Source: an uncultured bacterium (lineage in GTDB: Bacteria; Bacillota; Clostridia; Lachnospirales; Lachnospiraceae). From it: a stretch of 33,318 nt of DNA. The notes beneath the pieces are model-generated. The model saw nothing but the letters and a program-made list of their open reading frames with translations, had not been told where the DNA came from and made no database searches. Every line of letters begins with the position of its first letter. Within the stretch, counting starts at the first letter, position 1. The stretch is taken from contig CAMSTY010000040.1 of the NCBI GenBank assembly GCA_947063875.1, positions 1 through 33,318 on the forward strand. Reading direction: 5' to 3'. Below, piece after piece: positions 7,822 to 15,205 of this stretch. Position numbers and translations under genes: made by a program.

Positions 7822-8343
7822 TTATTTATCTTCATTTCCTTCTTTTTTATTCTGCTGGCCATCTTTTTTGCTTTGCTGGCCGTCTTTTTTGCTTTGCTGG
7901 TCGTCCTTTTTGCTTTGCTGGTTATCCGCCTCTTTTACAGGCTTCTGTTCCTGAATCAGCGCTTTGTGTTCTTCCTCTTTCTCTCCGGCAACCTCCATGG
8001 TACAATTCCCCTTGAAGGAAGCGCCCTCGTCGATCACCAGTCTCTTTGTGATCAGATCGCCTAATACGCATCCCGTCTCGGTCAGTTCAATCCTGTTCTC
8101 TGCCTTCAAATTGCCATAAACGGTTCCTGCCACCAGAATCTCAACCGCGTGAATATCCCCTTTTACCACGCCATGCTCTCCGACAATAACGGAACTCTCA
8201 GAAAAGATCTCCCCTCGGAGAGTACCGTCTATCCTGGCCGGGTCCGAAGCAGACAAAACACCTTCTATCCTGGAATTGTTTCCGATGATCGTACTGATCA
8301 TTCCTGCATTAGTCGTCTCGGCCTTCTTTCTTGATGTAAACAT
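7822..8343 (-). CDS. Bactofilin-family cytoskeletal protein
   Basis: A 173-residue protein with the bactofilin (polymer-forming cytoskeletal) core at about residues 14-115: ISTIIGNNSRIEGVLSASD opening, then rungs such as RIDGTLRGEI, VVKGDIHA, VYGNLKA and CVLGDLITK that fit a right-handed beta-helix with hydrophobic positions every other residue. Bactofilins self-assemble without nucleotide and usually place cell-wall enzymes. I choose ATG 8343 because GGGGAGG precedes it; the frame stays open upstream to 8481, but that extension is basic and unlike the family. The C-terminus ends in Lys/Gln-rich heptads (QQSKKDG), a likely disordered charged tail. It is followed at once by the NlpC/P60 gene, a probable partner. 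Confidence 0.92.
   Translation of the reverse strand: MFTSRKKAETTNAGMISTIIGNNSRIEGVLSASDPARIDGTLRGEIFSESSVIVGEHGVVKGDIHAVEILVAGTVYGNLKAENRIELTETGCVLGDLITKRLVIDEGASFKGNCTMEVAGEKEEEHKALIQEQKPVKEADNQQSKKDDQQSKKDGQQSKKDGQQNKKEGNEDK
7843..7923 (-). repeat. 21-bp coding repeat at the bactofilin C-terminus
   Basis: About four units of period 21 bp encode QQSKKDD, QQSKKDG, QQSKKDG and QQNKKEG at the very C-terminus of the bactofilin. The variation is mostly silent or conservative. Confidence 0.9.
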
Positions 8344-8516
8344 AAAATCCTCCCCTGCGTTTGGCTGATATTTTTCAAATCTGTATTTGATGATCCTTAT
8401 CTTTTTTATATTAATACTTTTGTTACCAAAATACAATACTTTTAACACTTTTCGTAATATTTTCTCACGCCACTTTTCCAAATTCTGAGTTTTTCATCTT
8501 TTTTTACTCCTATATA

Positions 8517-8545
8517 TTGTAAAATCATAAAAAGTTTATTATAAT
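8517..8545 (+). promoter_or_regulatory. Sigma-A promoter of the small unknown gene
   Basis: TTGTAA (8517-8522), a 17-base spacer and perfect TATAAT (8540-8545), about 43 bases before the ATG at 8588. Confidence 0.8.
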
Positions 8546-8587
8546 AATGAGTAAAATCTGCAGCACCGCTTAGAAAGGTATTTGCTC

Positions 8588-8866
8588 ATGATTACAGTAG
8601 ATAATCTTTGGGATGTCATCGTTGCCCACCAGGGAGAGACCTTTTACACTGCCAAGGGGCTTCCTTTCACCTACACGATCAAAGGCGGTGAATTTTTCAC
8701 TGACCGTAAGAAAAAATCGATCACCAGGGCCACTTTTGAAAAAGCTTTTCAAAAAATTCAGGCAGACGATGGGCATACGATCACCGGACCCAAATCCCTG
8801 AACGTTTTTGGCGCGCCTTATGTGTTTGCCACCTTCCGTCAATTAGGGCTTCTCACATTTCACTGA
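8588..8866 (+). CDS. Small conserved-looking protein of unknown function
   Basis: A 92-residue soluble protein, not assigned to a named family. It has no signal peptide or membrane segment and mixes beta-prone segments (ETFYTAKGLPFTYTIKGGEFF) with a basic stretch (DRKKKSITRATFEKAFQKI) that could be a helix, ending in GPKSLNVFGAPYVFATFRQLGLL. The layout is reminiscent of a small nucleic-acid-binding or winged-helix-like fold, but that is a guess. ATG 8588 is preferred over TTG 8582 because AAAGG (8574-8578) then sits 9 bases upstream. It has its own good promoter and lies upstream of rqcH, which also has its own promoter, so a functional link is not implied. Confidence is high that it is a real gene and low for its role. 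Confidence 0.75.
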   Translation: MITVDNLWDVIVAHQGETFYTAKGLPFTYTIKGGEFFTDRKKKSITRATFEKAFQKIQADDGHTITGPKSLNVFGAPYVFATFRQLGLLTFH

Positions 8867-8922
8867 TTTCTCTTTCATTCAGACCATCTGGTGCGGACAG
8901 CACACGAACGCCCGGGAAAGTC

Positions 8923-8951
8923 TTGTCAATCCCGCAAAACTCCTGTATAAT
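8923..8951 (+). promoter_or_regulatory. Sigma-A promoter of rqcH
   Basis: TTGTCA (8923-8928), a 17-base spacer and TATAAT (8946-8951), 88 bases before the rqcH start. Confidence 0.85.
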
Positions 8952-9039
8952 TCACGTGTAACAACGATCACAGACAACACACCATGGCCAGGTCCCCGCC
9001 GGCAGAAACTGGTCAAATCATAAAAAAGGAGTACGTATT

Positions 9040-10779
9040 ATGGCACTCGACGGAATCGTCATTGCAAACCTCACCTACGATATCCGGCAGAAACTGGAAG
9101 GCGGCAAAATCAACAAGATTGCCCAGCCGGAAAAGGATGAACTTTTGCTCACAATCAAAAACAACCGGGAAACCCTGCGCCTGTCTGTCTCTGCCAGCGC
9201 CAGCCTCCCTTTGATTTATTTTACGGAAAGCAACAAGCCAAGCCCCCTGACAGCGCCCAATTTCTGTATGCTGCTGCGCAAGCACATTGGCTCCGGAAAG
9301 ATTATAAAGGTCAGTCAGCCGGGTCTGGAACGGATTCTGGAACTTACCATTGAACATCTGGATGAAATGGGCGACCTGTGCCGGAAACGCCTGATTGTGG
9401 AGTTGATGGGCAAGCACAGCAATATTATTTTCTGTAAAGAAGACGGCGTCATTCTCGACAGCATAAAGCATATTTCCTCCCAGGTCAGTTCTGTCAGGGA
9501 GGTATTGCCGGGACGCCCTTATTTCATCCCGCAGACGGTAGAAAAAGCCGACCCGCTCTGTATCGCGGAAGAAGAATTTGCCGCAATCATCCGCAGCGCC
9601 CCCGCTCCTGTGCAAAAGGCCCTCTACCTGAAGCTTACCGGAATCAGCCCCATAATCGGCACGGAGTTATGCCATCTTTCTTCCATTGACGGAGACCGCT
9701 CCGCAAACGAACTGTCCGAAGCTGAATTATGCCACCTGTACCATATGCTGTCCTTGATGATGGATGACGTAAAAAACGGGAATTTCCGTCCTAACATCAT
9801 CTATAAAAACGGTGAACCGGCGGAATTTGCCTCCGTGCCCCTGACCTGCTTTGAGGGAAACGGCTACACGGCAAAAACCTTTCCTTCCATCAGCGCCCTT
9901 TTGGATGCCTACTACGCCCAAAAAAGCGTGCTGACCCGTATCCGCCAGAAATCTTCCGATCTAAGAAGGATTGTCCAGACAGCCCTGGAACGAAATTATA
10001 AAAAATATGACCTTCAGCTCAAGCAGCTGAAGGATACGGAAAAGCGGGACAAATACAAGATTTACGGGGAATTGCTGACTACTTACGGCTACGAACTCGC
10101 CGGCGGTGAAAAAGAACTGAAATGCCTGAACTATTACACCAATGAAGATATCCGCATCCCTCTTGACCCCCAGCTTACCGCCCAGGAAAACTCCCAGAAA
10201 TATTTCAGCAAATATAATAAGCTGAAACGCACTCATGAGGCGATGATGGGCATGCTCACGGAAACCCGGCAGGAAATTGATCATTTAGAATCCATCAGCG
10301 CGGCTTTAGACATCGCCATCAAAGAAGAAGACCTTGTCCCGATCAAGGAAGAACTGGCTGAATTCGGTTTTATTAAGAAAAGAAATACCAGCGGCAAAAA
10401 AGCAAAGATTACCAGCCGCCCCTATCACTACCTCTCCTCTGACGGTTTTCACATTTATGTAGGGAAAAACAATTACCAGAATGAGGAAGTCACCTTCAAA
10501 ATCGCCGGCGGAGGAGACTGGTGGTTTCACGCCAAAGGCATTCCCGGCTCTCATGTAATAGTGAAAGCCGAAGGAAAAGAATTGCCTGACCGGGTATTTG
10601 AAGAGGCCGGTTCTGTCGCTGCCTGGTTTTCCAAGGGGCGCGGCAATGAAAAGGTAGAGATTGACTATATTCAGCGCAAGCATGTTAAAAAAGCCGCAGG
10701 CGGCGCCCCCGGCTTTGTCATCTATCATACCAATTATTCCCTGATTGCAACTCCGAAGCTGCAATTGCAGGAACTGTAA
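9040..10779 (+). CDS. rqcH: RqcH/Rqc2-type NFACT protein (ribosome quality control)
   Basis: A 579-residue NFACT protein, close to the usual length. Known RqcH binds stalled 50S subunits carrying peptidyl-tRNA and recruits tRNA-Ala to add C-terminal alanine tails for degradation; older annotations call it fibronectin-binding FbpA. Visible domains are NFACT-N (about 1-170, starting MALDGIVIANLTYDI), a helical HhH/coiled-coil centre (about 180-420; LKQLKDTEKRDKYKIYGELL) and NFACT-R (about 433-560) with DWWFHAKGIPGSHVIV. The tRNA-contacting Asp-Arg pair reported at 97/98 in Bacillus subtilis corresponds by my count to Glu97-Arg98 (GLERILEL), a conservative change. The ATG has AAAGGAG upstream. 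It is transcribed alone and ends in a hairpin shared with the convergent neighbour. Confidence 0.93.
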   Translation: MALDGIVIANLTYDIRQKLEGGKINKIAQPEKDELLLTIKNNRETLRLSVSASASLPLIYFTESNKPSPLTAPNFCMLLRKHIGSGKIIKVSQPGLERILELTIEHLDEMGDLCRKRLIVELMGKHSNIIFCKEDGVILDSIKHISSQVSSVREVLPGRPYFIPQTVEKADPLCIAEEEFAAIIRSAPAPVQKALYLKLTGISPIIGTELCHLSSIDGDRSANELSEAELCHLYHMLSLMMDDVKNGNFRPNIIYKNGEPAEFASVPLTCFEGNGYTAKTFPSISALLDAYYAQKSVLTRIRQKSSDLRRIVQTALERNYKKYDLQLKQLKDTEKRDKYKIYGELLTTYGYELAGGEKELKCLNYYTNEDIRIPLDPQLTAQENSQKYFSKYNKLKRTHEAMMGMLTETRQEIDHLESISAALDIAIKEEDLVPIKEELAEFGFIKKRNTSGKKAKITSRPYHYLSSDGFHIYVGKNNYQNEEVTFKIAGGGDWWFHAKGIPGSHVIVKAEGKELPDRVFEEAGSVAAWFSKGRGNEKVEIDYIQRKHVKKAAGGAPGFVIYHTNYSLIATPKLQLQEL

Positions 10780-10788
10780 CCCATCTGC

Positions 10789-10813
10789 AGGAACCGGGGT
10801 TCATCCGGTTCCT
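10789..10813. terminator. Convergent terminator between rqcH and the DUF1189-like gene
   Basis: AGGAACCGG (10789-10797) pairs perfectly with CCGGTTCCT (10805-10813) with a 7-base loop. Downstream on the plus strand is CAACTGTTTTTA. It begins 9 bases after the rqcH stop and touches the stop of the opposing gene. Confidence 0.7.
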
Positions 10814-11697
10814 CAACTGTTTTTATCCTGCGAATCTTCGATACGGCTCCAGCGGTCGGCCTCCTCTTCCGGACGGCTCCAGCGATCTTCCGTCCCCATT
10901 CCCTCTGAATAGAAAACAACAGGGTCCTCTTTCACCGGCGCATTGATATGGCGGATACCCACTGACAGATAACCCAGTGAAATCCCCAGGCTGATGATTG
11001 TATAAAACGGCAGGCCGACCGGCAGAAAAGATAAAATCGCCTTAATCAGCAACGGTGTCGTGCGTGTATAAATACCAAGCTTATACAGTTCACCGAAGGT
11101 CAGCTTCGCCTGCATGCAGGACGCCACAATCATTCCAAACAAGCCGACAAACAGGACGCCGAAGAAAAAAGACACCTCCATGAACAGAAAAATAGCAAGC
11201 AATACCACCACGATGACAATCGTCACAAAAGGCCGGAACATATCAATCATTCCCGTCTTGCTTATCTCCAGATCCGGGTCCAGATCAGAAAATTGGATCT
11301 GTTCCATCTGGACGCCGCTCTTGACAACCAGGTTCTCTGCGTCGGCAATCACCACCGTGTCATACCTTCGCAAATACTCCTGTACCTTCCCAAGGTCCAT
11401 CTCTTCCTGCTCTGTATTGACATATATGTAGATATCATCCTGATCGAATTCAAACTGCCGCTCTACCGTCAGCCGGCTGTCCGATATCTCAAAATCGGGT
11501 ACGACCTCATCTATTATTTTCATAATCCCGCCCGTAGACACCTGAAAACGGGTAAAAGGCAAAAGGATCGTTACCAGAAAATAGAGCAATACCAGCAAAA
11601 AGCCGAAAAGAAAAGTCTTTCTTTTCCTGTCTCTCAAAAAAAGTCCGTAACTTTTACAGTCATAAACCGAGTGGATCAATTCACTAAACACATTCAT
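10813..11697 (-). CDS. DUF1189-family-like membrane protein
   Basis: A 294-residue membrane protein. The opening MNVFSELIHSVYDCKSYGLFLRDRKRKTFLFGFLL is typical of DUF1189 proteins, followed by a first helix (about 29-48), an extracellular beta-rich region (about 50-155, DDIYIYVNTEQEE), then helices at about 157-178, 180-195 and 215-245. The C-terminal 40 residues are charged and hydrophilic, with a near-repeat DRWSRPEEEADRWSRIED. The family has no agreed biochemical role. The start ATG follows GAGGAG. Its stop overlaps the terminator hairpin. It lies 135 bases downstream of another membrane-protein gene but is separated from it by a long imperfect hairpin. Confidence 0.75.
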   Translation of the reverse strand: MNVFSELIHSVYDCKSYGLFLRDRKRKTFLFGFLLVLLYFLVTILLPFTRFQVSTGGIMKIIDEVVPDFEISDSRLTVERQFEFDQDDIYIYVNTEQEEMDLGKVQEYLRRYDTVVIADAENLVVKSGVQMEQIQFSDLDPDLEISKTGMIDMFRPFVTIVIVVVLLAIFLFMEVSFFFGVLFVGLFGMIVASCMQAKLTFGELYKLGIYTRTTPLLIKAILSFLPVGLPFYTIISLGISLGYLSVGIRHINAPVKEDPVVFYSEGMGTEDRWSRPEEEADRWSRIEDSQDKNS

Positions 11698-11761
11698 AAT
11701 ACGTTCTCCTCTTTCCCCTCAAATCCGGAAAACCCAGCCAAATACCGGCCCTGAAATCGCG

Positions 11762-11805
11762 AAGAATCCAGCAAAATGCGCCTTGACGCACTTTGTCGGA
11801 TTCCT
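11762..11805. other. Long imperfect hairpin between two membrane-protein genes
   Basis: Outer arms AAGAATCC and GGATTCCTT and an inner TGCG/CGCA stem are joined by a mismatched but largely pairable middle (GCAAAA against TTTGT), with apical loop CCTTGA. No T-tract follows on either strand, so a classical terminator is unlikely. It may be a processing or attenuation element. Confidence 0.5.
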
Positions 11806-11832
11806 TATGTATCATCAAAAACAGCAAACCAC

Positions 11833-12324
11833 TTAAATACCCCCGAGCATACTGCTGAACGCGTTCACAATGCCAAGATCAGCAGCCGCAAATGCTACCA
11901 GAATCCCGATATCCAGCAAAACCCTCACCGCGACAGACATATTTTTGTTGCAGGAAACAGAAATCGTTGCCACCATACCCAAAAATGCCATCAGCACGCC
12001 GAGAGCGCCTCCCATCAAAAAGAGGATATACGCAAGATGAACAATCAGAAATACATAGGCCCATTTGGGAAGTTCCGGCGCCGTGAAAGGTTTGCCGGTT
12101 GCACAGTCCACACCATCCATCACCAGCTTGACTCCCCCGATCCAGTTATTGACATAGTATTCTGCCTTTTTTGCTCCCAGAGGAAGTTCATAAATCTTCC
12201 ACATCCCGCTTTTCTTTGACATCAGGTTCTTCAGCTTCACGGCCTCTCCGTTGACCACAAGTTTGTACCCTTTTGCCTTGACCTCATATTGTCTTTCGTC
12301 CACCACTACGTTCCACGGTTTCAT
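11833..12324 (-). CDS. Unknown protein with soluble beta-rich N-terminus and C-terminal membrane helices
   Basis: A 163-residue protein not assigned to a named family. Residues 1-85 are hydrophilic and beta-prone (WNVVVDERQYEVKAKGYKLVVNGEAVKL, then KIYELPLG and GVKLVMDGVDCATGKP), with a rhythm that recalls the FAIM-type beta-sandwich; this is a weak resemblance. Residues 88-160 hold two or three membrane helices (YVFLIVHLAYILFLMGGALGVLMAFLGMVATI and VRVLLDIGILVAFAAADLGIV). No signal peptide is present, so the N-terminal domain is probably cytoplasmic. It starts 47 bases after serS with no terminator between, suggesting co-transcription. AGAAGGGAG precedes the ATG. Confidence 0.75.
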   Translation of the reverse strand: MKPWNVVVDERQYEVKAKGYKLVVNGEAVKLKNLMSKKSGMWKIYELPLGAKKAEYYVNNWIGGVKLVMDGVDCATGKPFTAPELPKWAYVFLIVHLAYILFLMGGALGVLMAFLGMVATISVSCNKNMSVAVRVLLDIGILVAFAAADLGIVNAFSSMLGGI

Positions 12325-12371
12325 GTCCGCTTCTCCCTTCTTACTCTTTGTTCTTTATTTTGTAACAATTA

Positions 12372-13664
12372 TTACCCGTTTTTCCTGGGCAATATTGCTT
12401 CCATACCGCCCATATACATCTGCAAGGCTTTCGGAATCCGCACACTGCCATCTGCCTGCAGATTATTCTCCAAAAATGCAATCAGCATCCGCGGGGGCGC
12501 CACTACTGTATTATTCAGGGTATGCGCAAAATATTTGCCGTTTTCCCCATCGACGCGGATTTTCAGGCGGCGTGCCTGCGCATCTCCCAGATTCGAACAG
12601 GAACCCACCTCAAAATATTTCTTCTGGCGCGGCGACCAGGCCTCCACATCGCAGGATTTCACCTTCAGATCCGCCAGATCCCCGGAACAGCACTCCAGGG
12701 TCCTCACCGGTATATCCAGAGAACGGAACAAATCCACCGTGTTCTGCCATAGCTTATCATACCACATAGGAGATTCCTCCGGCCTGCAGACCACAATCAT
12801 CTCCTGCTTCTCAAACTGATGAATCCGGTACACACCACGCTCCTCGATACCATGAGCGCCTTTTTCTTTCCGGAAGCAGGGCGAATAGCTGGTCATGGTT
12901 TTGGGAAGCTGCTCTTCCGGCGTAATGGTATCGATAAACTTTCCGATCATCGAATGTTCGCTCGTCCCGATCAGATAGAGGTCTTCCCCCTCGATCTTAT
13001 ACATCATGGCGTCCATCTCCGCGAAAGACATCACGCCTGTCACTACATTGCTGCGGATCATAAACGGCGGCACGCAATACGTAAAGCCGCGGTCGATCAT
13101 AAAATCCCTGGCATAGGCAATCACTGCGGAATGCAGCCTGGCAATATCCCCCATCAGATAATAGAAGCCATTGCCAGCCACCCTGCCGGCGGCATCCAGA
13201 TCAATCCCGTCAAAACTCTTCATAATGTCCGTATGATACGGGATCTCGAAGTCCGGAACAGCTGGCTCGCCGAATTTCTCAATTTCCACATTTTCACTGT
13301 CATCTTTGCCGATCGGCACACTGGGATCAATGATATTGGGAATCGTCATCATGATCTTTAATACCTGCGCCTCCAATTCCGTCTCCTGCGCTTCCAGTTC
13401 TGCCAGACGGTTGGCATTAGCCGTCACCTGCGCCTTCACGGCCTCCGCCTCTTCCTTCTTGCCCTGTCCCATCAGCTGTCCGATCTGTTTGGAAAGCTTA
13501 TTCCGCATCGCCCGCAGATTATCCGCCTCTGCCTTGGCCGCCCGGTTCTTCGCATCCAGTTCAATCACCTGGTCCACTAAAGGCAGCTTGTCAAACTGGA
13601 ATTTATTCTCAATATTTTTTTTCACAATCTCCGGGTTTTCCCGCACAAATTTTAGATCTAACAT
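12372..13664 (-). CDS. serS: Seryl-tRNA synthetase
   Basis: A 430-residue class II synthetase that charges tRNA-Ser. An N-terminal long antiparallel coiled coil (about 25-105; NRAAKAEADNLRAMRNKLSKQIGQL) contacts the tRNA long arm. The catalytic core has the TXE serine loop (GTSEHS), motif 2 in CFRKEKGAHGIEERGVYRIHQFEK, and motif 3 in NTVVAPPRMLIAFLEN. The motif 2 and GSCSNLGDAQARRLKIR versions mark a subtype found in Lachnospiraceae and relatives; it differs from the RSEAGSAGRDTRG form of most bacteria. Start ATG 13664 has AGGAGGG upstream. The leader is short and no T-box is apparent. Confidence 0.96.
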   Translation of the reverse strand: MLDLKFVRENPEIVKKNIENKFQFDKLPLVDQVIELDAKNRAAKAEADNLRAMRNKLSKQIGQLMGQGKKEEAEAVKAQVTANANRLAELEAQETELEAQVLKIMMTIPNIIDPSVPIGKDDSENVEIEKFGEPAVPDFEIPYHTDIMKSFDGIDLDAAGRVAGNGFYYLMGDIARLHSAVIAYARDFMIDRGFTYCVPPFMIRSNVVTGVMSFAEMDAMMYKIEGEDLYLIGTSEHSMIGKFIDTITPEEQLPKTMTSYSPCFRKEKGAHGIEERGVYRIHQFEKQEMIVVCRPEESPMWYDKLWQNTVDLFRSLDIPVRTLECCSGDLADLKVKSCDVEAWSPRQKKYFEVGSCSNLGDAQARRLKIRVDGENGKYFAHTLNNTVVAPPRMLIAFLENNLQADGSVRIPKALQMYMGGMEAILPRKNG

Positions 13665-13709
13665 ATTTCCCTCCTGGTTATATGATAAGCATCCTCTACA
13701 ATTGCCAAA

Positions 13710-13715
13710 ATTATA
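13710..13715 (-). promoter_or_regulatory. Probable -10 element of serS
   Basis: Minus-strand TATAAT at 13710-13715, 45 bases before the serS start. A good -35 at 17 bases is not evident (TTTTAA), so the assignment rests on the -10 alone. Confidence 0.5.
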
Positions 13716-13760
13716 CTACATTTTCTTTCAAATTAAAAGCACAAATTCCACAATTTCATA

Positions 13761-13788
13761 GTGACAATTCTTTATTTTGTGGTAAAAT
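13761..13788 (+). promoter_or_regulatory. Promoter of trkA-trkH
   Basis: GTGACA (13761-13766), a 16-base spacer and TAAAAT (13783-13788) preceded by TGG, an extended -10. It lies about 48 bases before trkA and is divergent from serS. Confidence 0.7.
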
Positions 13789-13835
13789 GTTCACGTAAGT
13801 AAATTATTAACGGAAATATACGATTGGAGAACCCC

Positions 13836-15194
13836 ATGAAAATCATCATTATAGGTTGCGGTAAAGTAGGTTTTGCCCTGGCGGAGGGCTTAACGGAGGA
13901 AAACCACGATGTCACTATCATCGACTCCTCTGCGGATCGTCTGCAGGGAGTCACGGAAGAATTGGACGCCATGCAGATCATCGGCAATGGCTCCAGCATC
14001 AATACTTTGATCGAAGCCGGCATCGCCGACACGGATCTGCTGATCGCCGTAACCGGCTCCGATGAATTGAATCTGCTGTGCTGCCTGATCGCAAAAAAGC
14101 AATGGGACTGCCACACCATCGCCCGGGTCCGCAATCCGATATACAACAAGGAGATCGACCTGATCAAAGAGAGCCTGGGCATCTCCATGATTATCAATCC
14201 GGAGTTGGCCGCCTCAGCGGAGATCGCAAGGCTTCTGCGCTTTCCTTCCGCCATCAAGATTGACACCTTTGCCAAGGGCCGTGTGGAACTGTTAAAGTTC
14301 CGTGTCAGGCCGGAATTCCAGTTGGATCAGATATCCATCGCCGAACTCCCCCGCCGCGCCAGATGCGATATCCTGGTAGCCGGGATTGAGCGCGGGGAGA
14401 ACGCCTATATCCCAAACGGTAACTTTGTCCTTCAAAACGGGGATCTGCTTTCCATCATTGCCTCCCCCCAGAACGCCGCCGCATTTTTCCGCAATATCGG
14501 CCTGGCCACAAACCAGGTAAAGAACTGCATGATCGTAGGCGGCGGCACCATTGCAATCTACCTGGCCAGACAGCTTCTGGAAATGAAAATCCGGGTCGCT
14601 ATCATCGATAAAAGCCCAGAACGCTGCAATGAACTGAGTGAGCATCTTCCGGAGGCGGTGATTATTCGGGGAGACGGTACAAACAGAAAGCTTTTGATGG
14701 AAGAAAATCTGGAAGGCACGGAAGCTTTCGTGGCGCTGACCAACATGGATGAAGAAAATATCATGCTCTCTCTGTTCGCACGCGAACATTCCAAGGCCAA
14801 GCTGATCACCAAGGTAAACCGGATGTCCTTTGACAATATCCTTGACCAGCTTGATCTGGGGAGCATCATTTACCCCAAATACATTACTGCGGACTACATT
14901 CTCCGCTACATCCGCGCCATGCAGAATTCCATTGGCAGCAATGTGGAAACCTTGTGCCATATCTTAGACGGAAAAGCGGAGGCATTGGAGTTCTGCATCC
15001 TGGAGAATTCTTCCGTTGTAGGTATTCCTTTAAAAGATCTTCAGTTGAAGAGCAACCTGCTTCTTGGCTGTATCCACCGAAAGGGAAAAGTACTTATCCC
15101 CCGAGGCAACGACACTATCAACGTCGGCGACACCGTGGTCGTGGTCACTACCCAGAAGGGACTGGATGATATCCAGGATATTCTGAAAAGATAA
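13836..15194 (+). CDS. trkA: TrkA, NAD-binding regulatory subunit of Trk potassium uptake
   Basis: A 452-residue peripheral membrane protein with two RCK units in tandem, as in full-length TrkA. The first Rossmann domain starts KIIIIGCGKVGFALAEGL and has the acidic end of strand 2 in VTIIDSS; a first RCK-C domain follows (about 140-220). The second Rossmann domain starts MIVGGGTIAIYLARQL near residue 230 and a second RCK-C (GIPLKDLQLKSN) ends the protein. It gates the TrkH pore in response to nucleotides. I start at ATG 13836, with GGAG 7 bases upstream; a TTG at 13824 is in frame but overlaps that ribosome site. trkH follows after 11 bases. Confidence 0.95.
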   Translation: MKIIIIGCGKVGFALAEGLTEENHDVTIIDSSADRLQGVTEELDAMQIIGNGSSINTLIEAGIADTDLLIAVTGSDELNLLCCLIAKKQWDCHTIARVRNPIYNKEIDLIKESLGISMIINPELAASAEIARLLRFPSAIKIDTFAKGRVELLKFRVRPEFQLDQISIAELPRRARCDILVAGIERGENAYIPNGNFVLQNGDLLSIIASPQNAAAFFRNIGLATNQVKNCMIVGGGTIAIYLARQLLEMKIRVAIIDKSPERCNELSEHLPEAVIIRGDGTNRKLLMEENLEGTEAFVALTNMDEENIMLSLFAREHSKAKLITKVNRMSFDNILDQLDLGSIIYPKYITADYILRYIRAMQNSIGSNVETLCHILDGKAEALEFCILENSSVVGIPLKDLQLKSNLLLGCIHRKGKVLIPRGNDTINVGDTVVVVTTQKGLDDIQDILKR

Positions 15195-15205
15195 GGGAGC
15201 CGTTC

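Noticed and set aside
9013..9615. A 200-codon minus-strand open frame in rqcH
   Set aside because: Shadow of rqcH; the sense strand has all the NFACT motifs.
10789..10813. The hairpin as a regulatory element of the DUF1189-like gene
   Set aside because: It lies at the 3' ends of two convergent genes, so a terminator is the simpler reading.
13665..13835. A T-box leader for serS
   Set aside because: The leader is only about 40 bases from the -10 to the start, with no T-box consensus or anti-terminator.
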